This document shows, piece by piece, positions 50,241-61,621 of a stretch of DNA of 64,000 bases. The stretch spans positions 1,394,725 to 1,458,724 of the forward strand of contig CM037783.1 in the NCBI GenBank assembly GCA_021229015.1, in the 5' to 3' direction. A model generated the notes under the pieces. It made no database searches, was not told the DNA's origin, and saw only the letters and a program-made list of their open reading frames with translations. Every line of letters begins with the position of its first letter. Positions within the stretch are counted from its first letter, which is position 1. This DNA comes from Solen grandis (taxonomy: Eukaryota; Mollusca; Bivalvia; Adapedonta; Solenidae). A program made the translations under genes and the position numbers.

Positions 50241-53200
50241 TCTGTGCCCCGGGAAGGGCCGGGAAGTCCTCCTGTTGTATCTGGAACTCCGGGGCCTGAT
50301 CCTGGACGGGGTTTTTACTGACCATCCCCACTGCAATACACATAACACACTATTAACACCATAAACAGAGCATATGTGCAGCATCAGATTCATACTGTAG
50401 CTACACTGACTTGACTATACAGTGTCCTTAAGATTTGAAAGTAAACAAAGACCTAATGGCATTTATTCAAAATCCTTAAGCATCTATCATGATGATTGTT
50501 GATGTTGAAGTTAACCATCACTGCCACAGTATTTCAGTGCAAAAAGACAACAAAGTAGATCAATCGATCTATCGAAAGTCAGCTTGAAGACTTCCTCAGT
50601 TGAAAAGTTGAGTAAACCTGGTGGGAATCAAACTAACAGTTACATCAATTATAGATGAAGAATCAATGTATCACATAAATAAAGAATTATGAACTTGCAT
50701 TATTGCTGAAATTTTCCATACAAGATCTCCATACCAACAACACAATGCAATCTGGTGAAATTGCCAGAAATTATGGATTTGAGTTGTGACACAGTATTTG
50801 GAAAAACAAAATTTTTTGGTTTTAAGATCTTGTTTACTTAGGCTTAACATCCTACAGACTGTATTTCAACTTCTTGTGACTTTGATGCAGGTATATTTCT
50901 GCCACAATGCGATATCACACCATAGACATGTGGCATGATACCACATCCAGTATTATTATCCTGACACCAGTCCTGGAACTACTCTTATACATGTATTTTA
51001 AGTGAAAAGCATGGGAGCAATACAAGTACCATTCTTAACAATATTAGACTTCAATACTGTGGAAATAAATATAAATAGGGAAAGCAATGTTTCTTCATTA
51101 TGAAACCTGACTATTGGTAACACTTGCCATAGTTACGAGAGCCCGAAAGCGAGCTGGAGGGTGTCACCCTGCTTCCAAGTGTAGGGAAATCAGAAAGGTC
51201 GAAGTTGGGCTGTGAGCTGTCCGACCGTGGGAAGCCAAAAGATGATGCCAGGTTTGATATTGGTGCTGTTGAACTACTGCAACAAAATGTCACCATTTTG
51301 TGATGTGAAAATGATAATAGTTTGGCCATCAATAAAAAGTTGCTGGTTTGCAATTCAGCCACCACGACTGTACAAGTGGGTATAAAAAGGTGTCTTTTTC
51401 CTTTTTGATGAGAGGGTCACACAACTGAAAACCAGCAATTATTTTATGATGGGCTTTGGATTAACTGCAAAGGAATTAAAATAGATGTAGGGCTGAAACT
51501 GCTGGTAACAATTACCCAATGTCAGACTTTTCTATGATACCATGTGTACTTCTTTTCTTCATATCATATATACCGGTACATGTCAGTAGCCAATTCATAA
51601 TAACATCCTTTAACAGAATTCTACACTTTATTCAGAAAATATCTTCTCACGTGTTCAAGATAGACGTATTTTGGATGTACAAAGTCCGTATTGTTAGGCT
51701 CTTATTGAAATTTATGAAAATCAAAAATTCAATGATTAGTTAATACAGGGGGTAACGTTTTTACATAAAATAACTACCGGTATATCTGCATAGGTACATG
51801 GATATCCACATACAATAAGATGACGAGTAAAATCAACATTGTTTTAGCCCTGCCCCTAGTCAAAGATAACCATTATCTTTGAAAACAGGTGTAATTTTAA
51901 GTTCTGTAATATCTTTTTTAAGTTTGGATAAAAATATTAATAGGAAAGATGGTTTTCTGACTATATCAATTGTTAGCCTTCTTTTCGTAAAAGGCAAAAA
52001 AGGGAATAGGTTAATGCATCCTGCCCCTAGTTGCTTTCACTTCTTAAAGTTATGTCTGATCTACACAACAGTCAGACAATTACTTTGTAAAAGTAGAACT
52101 ATCAGAAAAAGTGATTAATATCCCCACAAACCAACTTGTCTTCACATCATGTGAGTGTAGGATAGAGTGTTACATATTAGGACAGGATGCAATAAGCATG
52201 ATTTCATTATTTCCTTCAGTAATGTGGGGGTATAATAAGCTTGATGTTCTATATCTTAAATTTAGAGCCTGGCAGAGTTTAAGTTAAATAACTGGTTCTG
52301 TTTGTAACCTTGTAATTAATGAATCTCCTACCAAATCATATGACACTACAATAATGTACTATGATACAATATGTCATACCTTGGTAAACCTGAACCGATT
52401 GGTCGTTTTTGAAGACCTGAAATAGACGCCTGGCTTGTCTGTGGCTGAGTCATCATTCGATGGCCTCCGATTGCCGATATCACGCCCCTGCAAAAACCAT
52501 AAAGAATGTACAATCTTAATCATTTCACAATAAGCAAACATTTGGGGCTAGACCAGAGTATATTAATTTGTCAATAAGCATGTTTTTACATTATTTGAGA
52601 AACATTTTCTAACAATTTATACTAACTATTCTTAACAGCCCCTGTATCAGAACAAGTGTTTTTGAACCTGGGAAGGTCGTGAAATATTGTTGCCAATCTT
52701 CACTGAAATTTCTTTTCTTATTTAAGTATTAATTAAAACAAGAGGCCCATGATGGCCCTAAATCGCTCACCTGAGATAAATAGGTTGACCCAAGGAACAT
52801 CTGTACCAATTTATTTTAAAATCTGGCCAGTAGTTTTGAAGAAGATGATTTTTAAAGTTTTCATTTTTTTTTCTTTTTGTAGCCATGGCAACCAGAGTTC
52901 TACATGGATCAAGTTTATTTTAGCAACTTTTGTGAAGGTTGACCCAAGGATCATCCCTGCCAAGTTTAATCAAATTCTGTCCAGTGGTTTCAGAGGAGAT
53001 GTTGTTTAAAGGTTTCTCTATAAACATATAAGGCAAATAAGCCCCACCCCTGGCGGCCATGTTTTTTTTACGGATCGGAATAATTTTAGCAACTTTGGTA
53101 GAGGTTGACCCAAGGAACATCTGTACCAATTTATTTTAAAATCTGGCTAGTAGTTTTGAAGAAGATGATTTTTAAAGTTTTCCTTTTTGTTGCCATGGCA

Positions 53201-56200
53201 ACCAGAGTTCTACATGGATCAAGTTTAGCAACTTTTGTGAAGGTTGACCCAAGGAACATCCCTGCCAAGTTTAATCAAATTCTGTCCAGTGGTTTCAGAG
53301 AAGATGTTGTTTAAAGGTTTCTCTATATACATATAAGGCAAATAAGCCCCACCCCTGAAGAAGATGATTTTTAAAGTTTTCAAATTATTTTTCTTTTTGT
53401 AGCCATGGCAACCAGAGTTCTTCATGGATCAACTTTATTTTAGCAACTTTTGTAGAGCCTCACCCAAGGAACATTCCTGCCAAGATTCATTAAATTCTGT
53501 CCTGGGGTTTCAGAGGAGATGTCGTTTAAAGCAAATTGTTGACGACGGACGACGACGGACGAAGGGTGATCACAAAAGCTCACCAAAGGGTGATCACAAA
53601 AGCTCACCTTGAGCACTTTGTGCTCAAGTGAGCTAAAAAAACATTTAGAATAAGGATAAGTTGCAACTAAGAAATGCAGATAAATCTATAAATGAAACAA
53701 GGTTTCAAGAACTGTCATTAAGTCATTCCCTCATAGAGGATACCATGAAAAGACCTATGTGAACAGCATAAAACCAGATCAGCCTGCGAGTAACTCACAG
53801 GCTGATCAGGTTTTATGCTGTTCGCTGCTCCTCAGTGGTCTGCTAATGAGGATTTTACAATTAAATTTGGTAAGGTTTGAGTTTGGCTTTCTGCAGATCA
53901 GGCTTTATGTGGTACCTATTGAGTGCGTCAAAATGAGTCTATATGAGGGAAAGGGTTAAGTCATTCCTAAGTACCCCTTCAGCCTCTACTGGTACAGGCA
54001 TTTAAAAAAAATATCAATCTTCTAACCTTTATAAAATTTCAAAATCTACTAGTCTTTACCTTTTTGAATCAAAGTATTATTCACTTGAACTTTACATACA
54101 TTTTTTTGATAATAGTGATGGGGCCTGAATACCATATTTTGTGGAGTAAAAGCACATTTTCTCAAATTTCCAGAAAGAAAAAAACAAGAGTGTTCTTTGG
54201 AAGACATGTGTCACCTGCTGAAGCGTGATGGAAAAGTGTGACAGACAGACAGATGGACAGACGATGGAAAAGTGATCCCTATGTATCCTATAAGCACAGT
54301 CTGATCTGGGTCTGCTCTGTTTGCTATTGCGTCAAAATGAGTCCATATGAAGTAAAGGGTTAATTATAACTTCTCACGTTAAATAATGAGAAGGGAACCC
54401 ACCTGCTAGGAGAGTTGTGTGGGGGCAGGTTTCCTGTGGCCAGGAACGAGGTGTTTAGACTGGTGGGGGTTAGGGCATTGCTGCGCTGGAACTGGGCCGC
54501 TGGCACGAGGCCCCGCTGCTGCTGCTGTTGCACAGAAAAATTGTTCAGACCACCTTGGTTGTAGAAGTTGTTACCGAACCCTGTCGGCTGCGAGGGTGAC
54601 TGGGATTGATTCAACATCTGAAACAATTAGAGTTTAACATAGAGCAACAACAGATTGGACCAACCTGATAAAGTAACAAACAAAAATAGTTGTTTAGGGT
54701 TTACCATTAAAAAGAGACCCTGTAACCTAAACCTTTGAAATGTTAACCTAAACAACAACTTTGAACAAGAAGTGTTCCTTGGAACAAATGTGTCACCTAC
54801 TGAAAGTAATGTGACGGAAAAAGTGTGACAGACAACTAGATGACAGATAAGTGATTCCTATGGGTCACCTCTGCTTACAACAAGTGACAAAAATGTCTAC
54901 AGTGTGGAAGGATAAGCCAATTGCATCATACATTAAAATAAAGACAAACAACAACAAAATAAGAACTTACATCTTTCTCTGGTCGAAATATGCTGGATGA
55001 ACCTGGGAAGTACATGCTAGTCTCGTTGTCTTCCTCTTCACCAAAATAACCTCCCTGAGAGAGAAAAAATTGTCCATATTCCAACCCTTTAACCATATAG
55101 ACAAATTCTGACCCCATAGCAAACAGCAAACCCAGATCAGACAGCTCCTTCCAGGAGCTGTTTGATCAGAGTCTCCTCTATTGGCTAATACAATATTGTA
55201 CAGTCTGCGTGGCAAATAAAGATCCATTGTTTTAAAATTTACTAAAGTATTATTCATCAAGCCTTACATTTGAACTTGAATATTCATGATCTAAAAGGTT
55301 GATTAACACCTTCATACAGTGACAGTATTTTATTCATATAGCAACAAGCAGCTAATTACTGAGAGGCACACAAGTACAACTACTGAACTACCACAAGTCA
55401 ATTTGAAGATTTCCTAATTACTCACATGAAAAATCTGAGTAAAACAAGGAACAATGATTGTGCCAAATATCAAGATCATCAATAAATAGAACAGTTCCGA
55501 GAGTGGGCTCTATTATTTTTGACTCACCCTTGTAAATTTGATTTGGTTATTTTGAACTCACAAGTTGTCATTTGAAAAAAAAAATCTTTTGCATTTACTA
55601 TCATACTAAAACCACAAGCAGCATAAGAGTCACTTAATAAGTGACATCTAAATTACACCTTAACTTTGAAATTGGACCATTCTGCTTGGGAGAAAAAACA
55701 TCTTAAATATACAAGAAACAATTTTAGAAATTCATTTGATTTGATTAAGCAAAACTGTCATCTTTTCAAGGCAGACACTTTAAATACCAGGATCAAAACT
55801 GCAACCTAAGAGACACTACTAAGAAAACTTCTTCAAAACAGTAGGACGGTACTTACAGACTTCCTGTTTTTCGGCACCTGTATGTTGAATGCCTGTTGCC
55901 CCTGCTGCGGGATTTGTTGTCCTGGTGTCTGTAATGCATTTAATGCCGCCTTCCGTGAGCCCGGCGACAACTCACTGGCACTTTTTCGACCCAAGCCAAA
56001 CCTGAAAAAAAACACAAAAAAACACACACACATGCACATTAGTATTTATCTCTGTATGATTATCTAATTGCCCTTATGGCCCCTGGAATTAATACAATTG
56101 CATGTATAATTGAACAAGAGTGCCAGTGCTGCCACAATATACGCCGCCACAAAATATAAAGACCAAGAGGGTCCTTTTAATTATTGCTTTTAACATTTCT

Positions 56201-59200
56201 GTAAGCATAAGCTCATAATGAAGTCTGTGAAACCAATTAATTTAGCTGAACAAAGATAGAACCCTAAAAAGGCTTCCAATATGAAAGTAGGTCAAATAGC
56301 AGTATCAATATGAATCCTTTTTTCTTTCTCCCCATAACTCTTGCAAAAATCACTGTATCAGAAAATCCCTTCTTTATGCACTTTTACCAGTTCAGAAACT
56401 TGAGTTGTGTTTTCAAGAGACCATGTTTAGAAAGACATAACTATTGCAAATATTGATGAACATCAAAATCCCTGCTTTGTGCATATCTACCCAGTATAGT
56501 AATGACATTGACCAAGTTTTGAAAAGATTAGGTCAGAAACATACAAGGAATTGCATTAACAAGGCTGAAATATCAATCAGTTTCAAGGGACATAATTCTT
56601 GTAAAACTCAATGAACCGGAAAATTGCCACTTCATGCACATTTACCAATTTTAGTAATGACATTGACCAAGTTTTGAAAAGATTCATTCAAAAATGTAGG
56701 AGTTGCGTTCACAAGACTGCAATATCATTAAGCTACAGAGACTAAGTTTCAAGGGACACAAATCTTGTAAAAATCAATGAACTGGAAAATTGCCACTTCA
56801 TGCAAATCTACCCATTATAGTAATGACATTGACCAAGTTTTGAAAAGATTCATTCAGAAATGTAGGAGGAGTTGCGTTCACAAGGCTGCAATATCATTCA
56901 GCTACAGAGACTAAGTTTCAAAGGGAATAATGAACCGAAAATCGCCACTTCATGCACATCTACCCATTATAGTAATGACATTGACCAAGTTTTGAAAAGA
57001 TTCATTCAGAAACGTTGGAGGAGTTGCCTTCACAAGATATGGACGTACGGACGGATGGACAGACGGAGAAGATGACGCCAATATATGACCGCCTCTGTCG
57101 GCGTATAAAAACATAAAGATTTGAATTCGCCGCAAGATAACAATGTTTTTACACATCTTATATAATAAAATAGACATTTCCAGTGTTTACAGATGTATTC
57201 AAACTTGACAAACTGGCACAATAGGTGGTCAATGGTTGACCTGTTTAACACAAAAGAATGCATGACAGAAAAACAGAAAACTATCTCAACTTAATAAAAT
57301 TTTCATCTAAGTAATGAGCCCTGCCACTGGCCTCAAGATCTTAAACATAAAAATTGTAATTCAGTATGTATTTCATGTTCAAACTCAACAAAGAGAAAGT
57401 GATGGTCAGGACTCTATATTTTTTTGGGGGAAAAAAACTCTTTTTTCTGAGCACTTCTTATGTGACTATATGGGAGGACATCAACTTTGATAAATGTTTG
57501 TGAAGGATTCCAGTGAGATACCTGTAGGAGGCCAGAATTCTAAGGCAGAGTAATAACTAGATTAACTCTACTCAAATAGTCTAACAGACTGTGCTGAAAG
57601 ATGTTTCAAATAGATTAGATATATTGACACAATTCCAGTGCAACTTAAAGGGAATAATTCATGCCTTTGTATATGTCTTGTATATGTCACTAAGATAATC
57701 CAAGCATTGTTTGTTTATGTAAACAGATAAAACTCTGAATGCATAATCAATGATATACATGTATATTTTTTCTTATGTTCTGAATACAATAATTGCTTTT
57801 AACAAAATAAAATATATAATACAAAACACAATGTAAGTCATTTTGATGCAGAACAGTTTTGAAGAACATTTATAATTCAATGCAAAATTAACATTTGAGG
57901 GAAAAAGTAATACAACTTGACAACAAACAACTGTTATTGTATGGTTTCTCCACATGATCTTATGAAATGTGCTACATGTATGATTTCTACAGAATATGAT
58001 AACTTTTCTTTGAGATGTATAAAGGCGCAAATGATAGACATTCTCAAGAAAATAAGACATGTAGGCTTATTTATTTGCCACATGGACTTATTTTAAGTTT
58101 TTGTCCAAATCAGAGGCCATGGGAGACTAGAAGCTAAACACAAGGAATATTTGTGTTCACCTTATCATAAAGATGCTTTCATTTTTCATTAAAAAAAGAC
58201 TGAAGAACAGCACTATACTTAATTTATGGGTTTATAATTCCGCCTGCTTAAATATTCATGCATGGCGAGTGTACATCGGACAATTTCTTTGTATTTTTCT
58301 TGATTTTATTAAATGCGAGTGGTAATTTTAGGAATTTTACAACCCTATATTTTAAATATATTTATCAAACACATATTTCATTTACAAAGAAATAGTATGA
58401 TATGCCTGAAGGCATTTCAAACAAGGGCATTTCAAACAGTTTTAACTGATAACTGGAAAAGAAAATCCTGGATTTTGGTGAAATTACATAACTCATAACA
58501 ATTCTGAGCTACATTTTTTTTCTGTTTTAAGAAGATGACCCTTTCCCATCAAATTGGGAATTTTCAAGCAAAGATGTTAGAAATAGGGAAAAACAAAAAA
58601 TTATAGCAGACCTAGAGAATGAATGTAAAAGATATACTGTATAGATCAGTTTATTTACAACGGCTACTTATAAACTTCATGTGTGGAAAAGTCTCCACTT
58701 TAGTCAGTTTTAGACCCATTCAATCCAATTTTCCTTTCAATGAGTATCATTGGGAAATACTTTCTGACAAATGGAATATAGCAGAATACCAATCATATAT
58801 TTAAAAAATAGCCCTGACGTCAAAATGTATACTTAACCCTTTCCCTCATAAAGACTCATTTTGACGCACTCAATAGGTACCACATAAAACCTGATCTGCA
58901 GAAAGCCAAACTCACACCTTACCAAATTTAATTGTAAAATCCTCATTACCAGACCACTGAGGAGCAGCAAACAGCATAAAACCTGATCAGCCTGCGAGTT
59001 ACTCGGAGGCTGATCTGGTTTTATGCTGTTTGCATAGGTCTTTTCATGGTATCCTCTATGAGGGAAAGGGTTAAGGATACCATAATATGTATGGACTGAA
59101 TACATTATGTAACTGAAATACACAGAACAACAGGAAGGAGTCACAGATATAGGTTAACAAATGTGGGAAGGGAGATAATACTCAAACACTGTAAACTTAC

Positions 59201-59893
59201 TGCGAATTCCAAGACACATCCCCAAAGTATTTTCTGATTGTAAAAAAATAGAAAACATTTAATTTTACAGCATTTCAGCCAAATTTTTCTAGATAATTAT
59301 TCAATACTATCTTTCTTCTCTTTCTATCTAATGCTCTCTATTTTCTAATGTTCAAAATATATACATACAAATAAATGTGAAGAGTGCTGTAGTCCAGTGG
59401 TAATTTACATGATTGTGGATCCATAGGTTGTGGGTTCTAAACCAGTTTAGGGCAAGACATTTTCATTGGTCTACACTGGGCAGAGTACTGGTCCAACCCA
59501 ATAAACAGGGAAACGGTGGTGTGATGTAAATTTATGTATCTGACTGATAAAAGATAAATATTGGTCTGATAAGGTTCACAAACTAAAGGCTAAAACACTG
59601 TCAGTAACATAAACATTCAAAACACACTATGTCTCTTACTTAAAGACAGTTTTTCAACACCAACAACCAATCTACTACAAGAAAAAGAATAATATAAACT
59701 ACACTTACTGTCCGAATCCACCTGCCATACTGTTAGATGCCATATTACTTGAATTGGCCAACACAGATGCTATGCTCGTATTGCCAAACGCTGACCCCAT
59801 ACTGTTTGTGTTGGCCAGGCTGGAGACAAGGCTGTTGGCCATGCTTGTGTGTCCCAGACCGGCCGCCATACTGTTCACCATGCTGCTATCCAT
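50241..59893 (-). CDS. CNOT2: CCR4-NOT transcription complex subunit 2, N-terminal exons only
   Basis: Eight minus-strand coding exons in matching phase: 59893-59709 (ATG at 59893), 59233-59201, 56001-55857, 55054-54971, 54617-54403, 52487-52380, 51276-51128, 50330-50241. They give 1009 nt, 336 codons plus one base. Matches to remembered CNOT2: SSIFRPEKDML (human SSMFPHRSEKDML), SPSRG, NFDLSDFPTLGSR and YVGMVSKNP followed by EDFPALPG, so the two DFPxL motifs are in order. The intron after 51128 uses GC instead of GT (ATG/GCAAGT). The C-terminal NOT2/3/5 box (~150-200 residues), which binds the CNOT1 scaffold and CNOT3, is missing at the gap. CNOT2 organises the cytoplasmic deadenylase complex that shortens mRNA tails. 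The first exon (Asn/Ser/Met/Ala-rich, NSMAAG, SMGSAFG, SMAGGFG) differs from vertebrate CNOT2; a splice acceptor lies at about 59924, so a non-coding exon is expected upstream. Confidence 0.93.
50873..51050 (-). repeat. SINE fragment (1139 family)
   Basis: Minus-strand tail part with ATGCCACATGTCTATGGTGT, CAGGATAATA and AGTTCCAGGACTGG. The tRNA head is absent. In the GC-AG intron of CNOT2, sense to the gene. Confidence 0.7.
52739..53634 (+). mobile_element. CAAGAG/AGCTCACCT element, copy C
   Basis: Starts CAAGAGGCCCATGATGGCCC then TAAATCGCTCACCTGAG. Internal units share GACCCAAGGAACATC, AATCTGGCCAGTAGTTTTGA, TTGCCATGGCAACCAGAGTT and CAAATTCTGTCCAGTGGTTT; the long unit is about 320 bp, made of two related halves. 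A GACGACGGACGACGACGGAC run follows, then a short duplicated AGGGTGATCACAAAAGCTCA and the terminal hairpin GAGCACTTTGTGCTC. In a CNOT2 intron, antisense to the gene. Confidence 0.85.
53718..53959. mobile_element. TTAA-ended palindromic MITE, copy 3
   Basis: Inverse orientation to copies 1, 2, 4 and 5. The right end TATGAGGGAAAGGGTTAA is intact; the left end TTAAGTCATTCCCTCATA has diverged by a few bases. Inner hairpin AGCCTGCGAGTAACTCACAG intact. Confidence 0.85.
54184..54290 (+). mobile_element. CAAGAG-type short palindromic element, right end lost
   Basis: CAAGAGTGTTCTTTGGAAGA, TGTCACCTGCTGAAGCGTGA, GACAGACAGACAGATGGACA, AAAGTGATCCCTATGTA, then a break. The next 70 bp end with GCGTCAAAATGAGTCCATAT and AAAGGGTTAA at 54362, like the end of a TTAA MITE, so two elements seem recombined here. 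Confidence 0.75.
54766..54895 (+). mobile_element. CAAGAG-type short palindromic element, diverged
   Basis: CAAGAAGTGTTCCTTGGAACA with a hairpin, TGTCACCTACTG, GTGACGGAAAAAGTGTGACA, AAGTGATTCCTATGGGTCAC, CTGCTTACAACAAGTGACA. Same family as 40701-40831. Confidence 0.8.
56114..57116 (+). mobile_element. CAAGAG / ATACGCCG element with ~160-bp tandem units
   Basis: Starts CAAGAGTGCCAGTGCTGCCA, then CAATATACGCCGCC. ATGACATTGACCAAGTTTTG followed by AAAAGATT repeats near 56500, 56660, 56823 and 56977, period about 160 bp. A GGACGTACGGACGGATGGAC run follows, and CTGTCGGCGTATA pairs with the left ATACGCCG. In CNOT2 intron 2. Confidence 0.8.
57117..58246 (-). other. CNOT2 intronic DNA, nothing recognised
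   Basis: AT-rich, no exon-like or repeat signal found. Confidence 0.4.
58247..58345. repeat. Dispersed repeat, TAATTTTAGGAATTTTACAA family
   Basis: TTTTTCTTGATTTTATTAAA followed by GCGAGTGGTAATTTTAGGAA and TTTTACAACCC. Related longer copies at 59966-60190 and 60709-60862 begin with TGTAAAATTC(C/T)ACTC and end with the same TTTTAGGAATT motif, giving weakly inverted ends. Confidence 0.6.
58833..59074. mobile_element. TTAA-ended palindromic MITE, copy 4
   Basis: Starts TTAACCCTTTCCCTCATA and ends TATGAGGGAAAGGGTTAA, both intact. In CNOT2 intron 2, 127 bp from the 33-nt micro-exon. Confidence 0.9.
59201..59233 (-). CDS. CNOT2: 33-nt CNOT2 micro-exon
   Basis: Bounded by ATCAG on the 5' side and a consensus donor GTAAGT. 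It adds KYFGDVSWNSQ in frame between GGFG(Q) and FGLGRKS. Because its flanking phases are equal (2 and 2), skipping it also keeps the frame, so it may be alternatively spliced. Confidence 0.7.
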
Positions 59894-59965
59894 TCTACCA
59901 CATCTAGTCTCTTAAAATGTTATCTAGAAAACAAACAGAAGTCACAAAAAAAGTCTTTTAAGTCT

Positions 59966-60190
59966 AGGAATGTAAAATTCCACTCGCCTGCTCCCACCTA
60001 GCCAGTGAAATATCAAAATATTTCGTTTTAATTTTCTTTATTTCACTATTTCAAAATTTTGTTACACTCCCACTTGTCATACTGAAGGGCAAGTATAAAT
60101 TTTCTTAGTATTTTTCTTGATTTTACTGTCACAGTTTAGAGAAGCGCAAGGGTGGGCGGGTGATAATTTTAGGAATTTCAAAACTCTGCT
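59966..60190. repeat. Dispersed repeat, TGTAAAATTCCACTC family
   Basis: Starts AATGTAAAATTCCACTCGCC, contains TTTTAATTTTCTTTATTTCA, and ends GGTGATAATTTTAGGAATTT. Shares all three segments with 60709-60862. Confidence 0.65.
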
Positions 60191-60340
60191 CAGACTAAGC
60201 ATTTATTTCCTTAGCGCTAACAAATTCTGTATTAAATGACAAAGTATGGTATAAATATGTAGCATCTATACCTTCATATATTCAAAATCAATAGATGTGC
60301 CTTAAAGGTGTTTATTTGTGATAACACTCTGTAAAAGTGT

Positions 60341-60583
60341 TTAACCCTTTCCCTCATATAGACTCATTTTGACGCACTCTATAGGTACCACATAAAGCCT
60401 GGTCTGCAGAAAACCACAGTTAAACCTTATCAAATTTAATTTTAAAGTCCTCAATTTCCAGACCACTGAGGAGCAGAGAACAGCATAAAACCTGATCAGC
60501 CTGCGAGTTACTTGCAGGCTGATCTGGTTTTATGTTGTTCGCATAGGTCTTTTCATGGTTTCCTCTATGAGGGAAAGGGTTAA
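60341..60583. mobile_element. TTAA-ended palindromic MITE, copy 5
   Basis: Both 18-bp ends intact. Inner hairpin CTGCGAGTTACTTGCAG with one mismatch. Upstream of CNOT2. Confidence 0.9.
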
Positions 60584-60708
60584 TATGAGTGTGCATACAC
60601 AGTGGTGGACTGATAGCTTATCAAAATTCAAATTAGTCACAGCAGATGACACAGTGCTCTTTTGGGCACATGTAGCAAACCATAACACTATTTGTTTCTG
60701 TTATGATC

Positions 60709-60862
60709 AGAGATGTAAAATTCTACTCACGCTGGTCAGTAAAAACTAGTGCAGGGTGATTGAAAAATCATAATATTTTTTTGTAATTTTCTTAATTTTA
60801 CTTATCTCAAATTTTAAAAGAGCAATTTGTGATGATTTTAGGAATTGTACACCCTTGTATTG
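60709..60862. repeat. Dispersed repeat, TGTAAAATTCTACTC family
   Basis: Starts GATGTAAAATTCTACTCACG and ends GATGATTTTAGGAATTGTAC. Same family as 59966-60190. Confidence 0.6.
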
Positions 60863-61621
60863 ATATGGATCTTTGATAAACAGACATATTTTTAATATTT
60901 GGGGGTCATCGGTTAGACAATCAAAGGGTCAATTTGGGGCAATTTTTATGACATGGAAAGCCCTGCCTGTTAATTGGATAATGCAATTGGTTGTTGAGAC
61001 CTGATTAAAAGGTGGGATGGTAAACTGTCAGGCCATAAATATTCAACATGCCCCTGCACCATAGAAAAAACATAAGCATTTTAAATATGTTCATCTGCAT
61101 CAATGTTTGACAAAAGAACAGTACACATTCCCAATGAAATATATATGAAAACAGAAATGATAACCAGAGATCAGGATAAATTTTTCTATAATTGCATTAC
61201 ATTGTACTGCCCCAAGGTTGGCAAAAATAATGGGCACTTACAAATTTCAATGAGAGGGCACTTGAAAAGTTAACTTTATTTAGATCTACCTTTAAAGTTT
61301 TAAACTCATTTTAAATAAAATTAACATAATATATTGAACTGTTTAAACATCAGCAGTCAATCATTTCATCAGTTTATTTTTTAATGATAAATGGTTTTGT
61401 TTATTCTTTTCCAAGCATAATTTCCTTTTTTGTGACATATTTAAATGACCGATATTTTCAAGGTAAACGTTATTAATTTTGTACCATTAGTGCAGTATAA
61501 TTCTCTGTAAAAAGGCATCTGGAAACAGATGTTAAAAAATGCATATGACACACTAAATGTATACCATAATTAAATATTTGCAAGACGGAAGTCAGGAATA
61601 ACAAGTAACCACATCGCACAA

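Noticed and set aside
49776..50241. A natural CNOT2-PPP6R3 fusion gene
   Set aside because: Exon phases on the two sides of the gap do not fit, and both proteins lack exactly the parts expected in the missing sequence.
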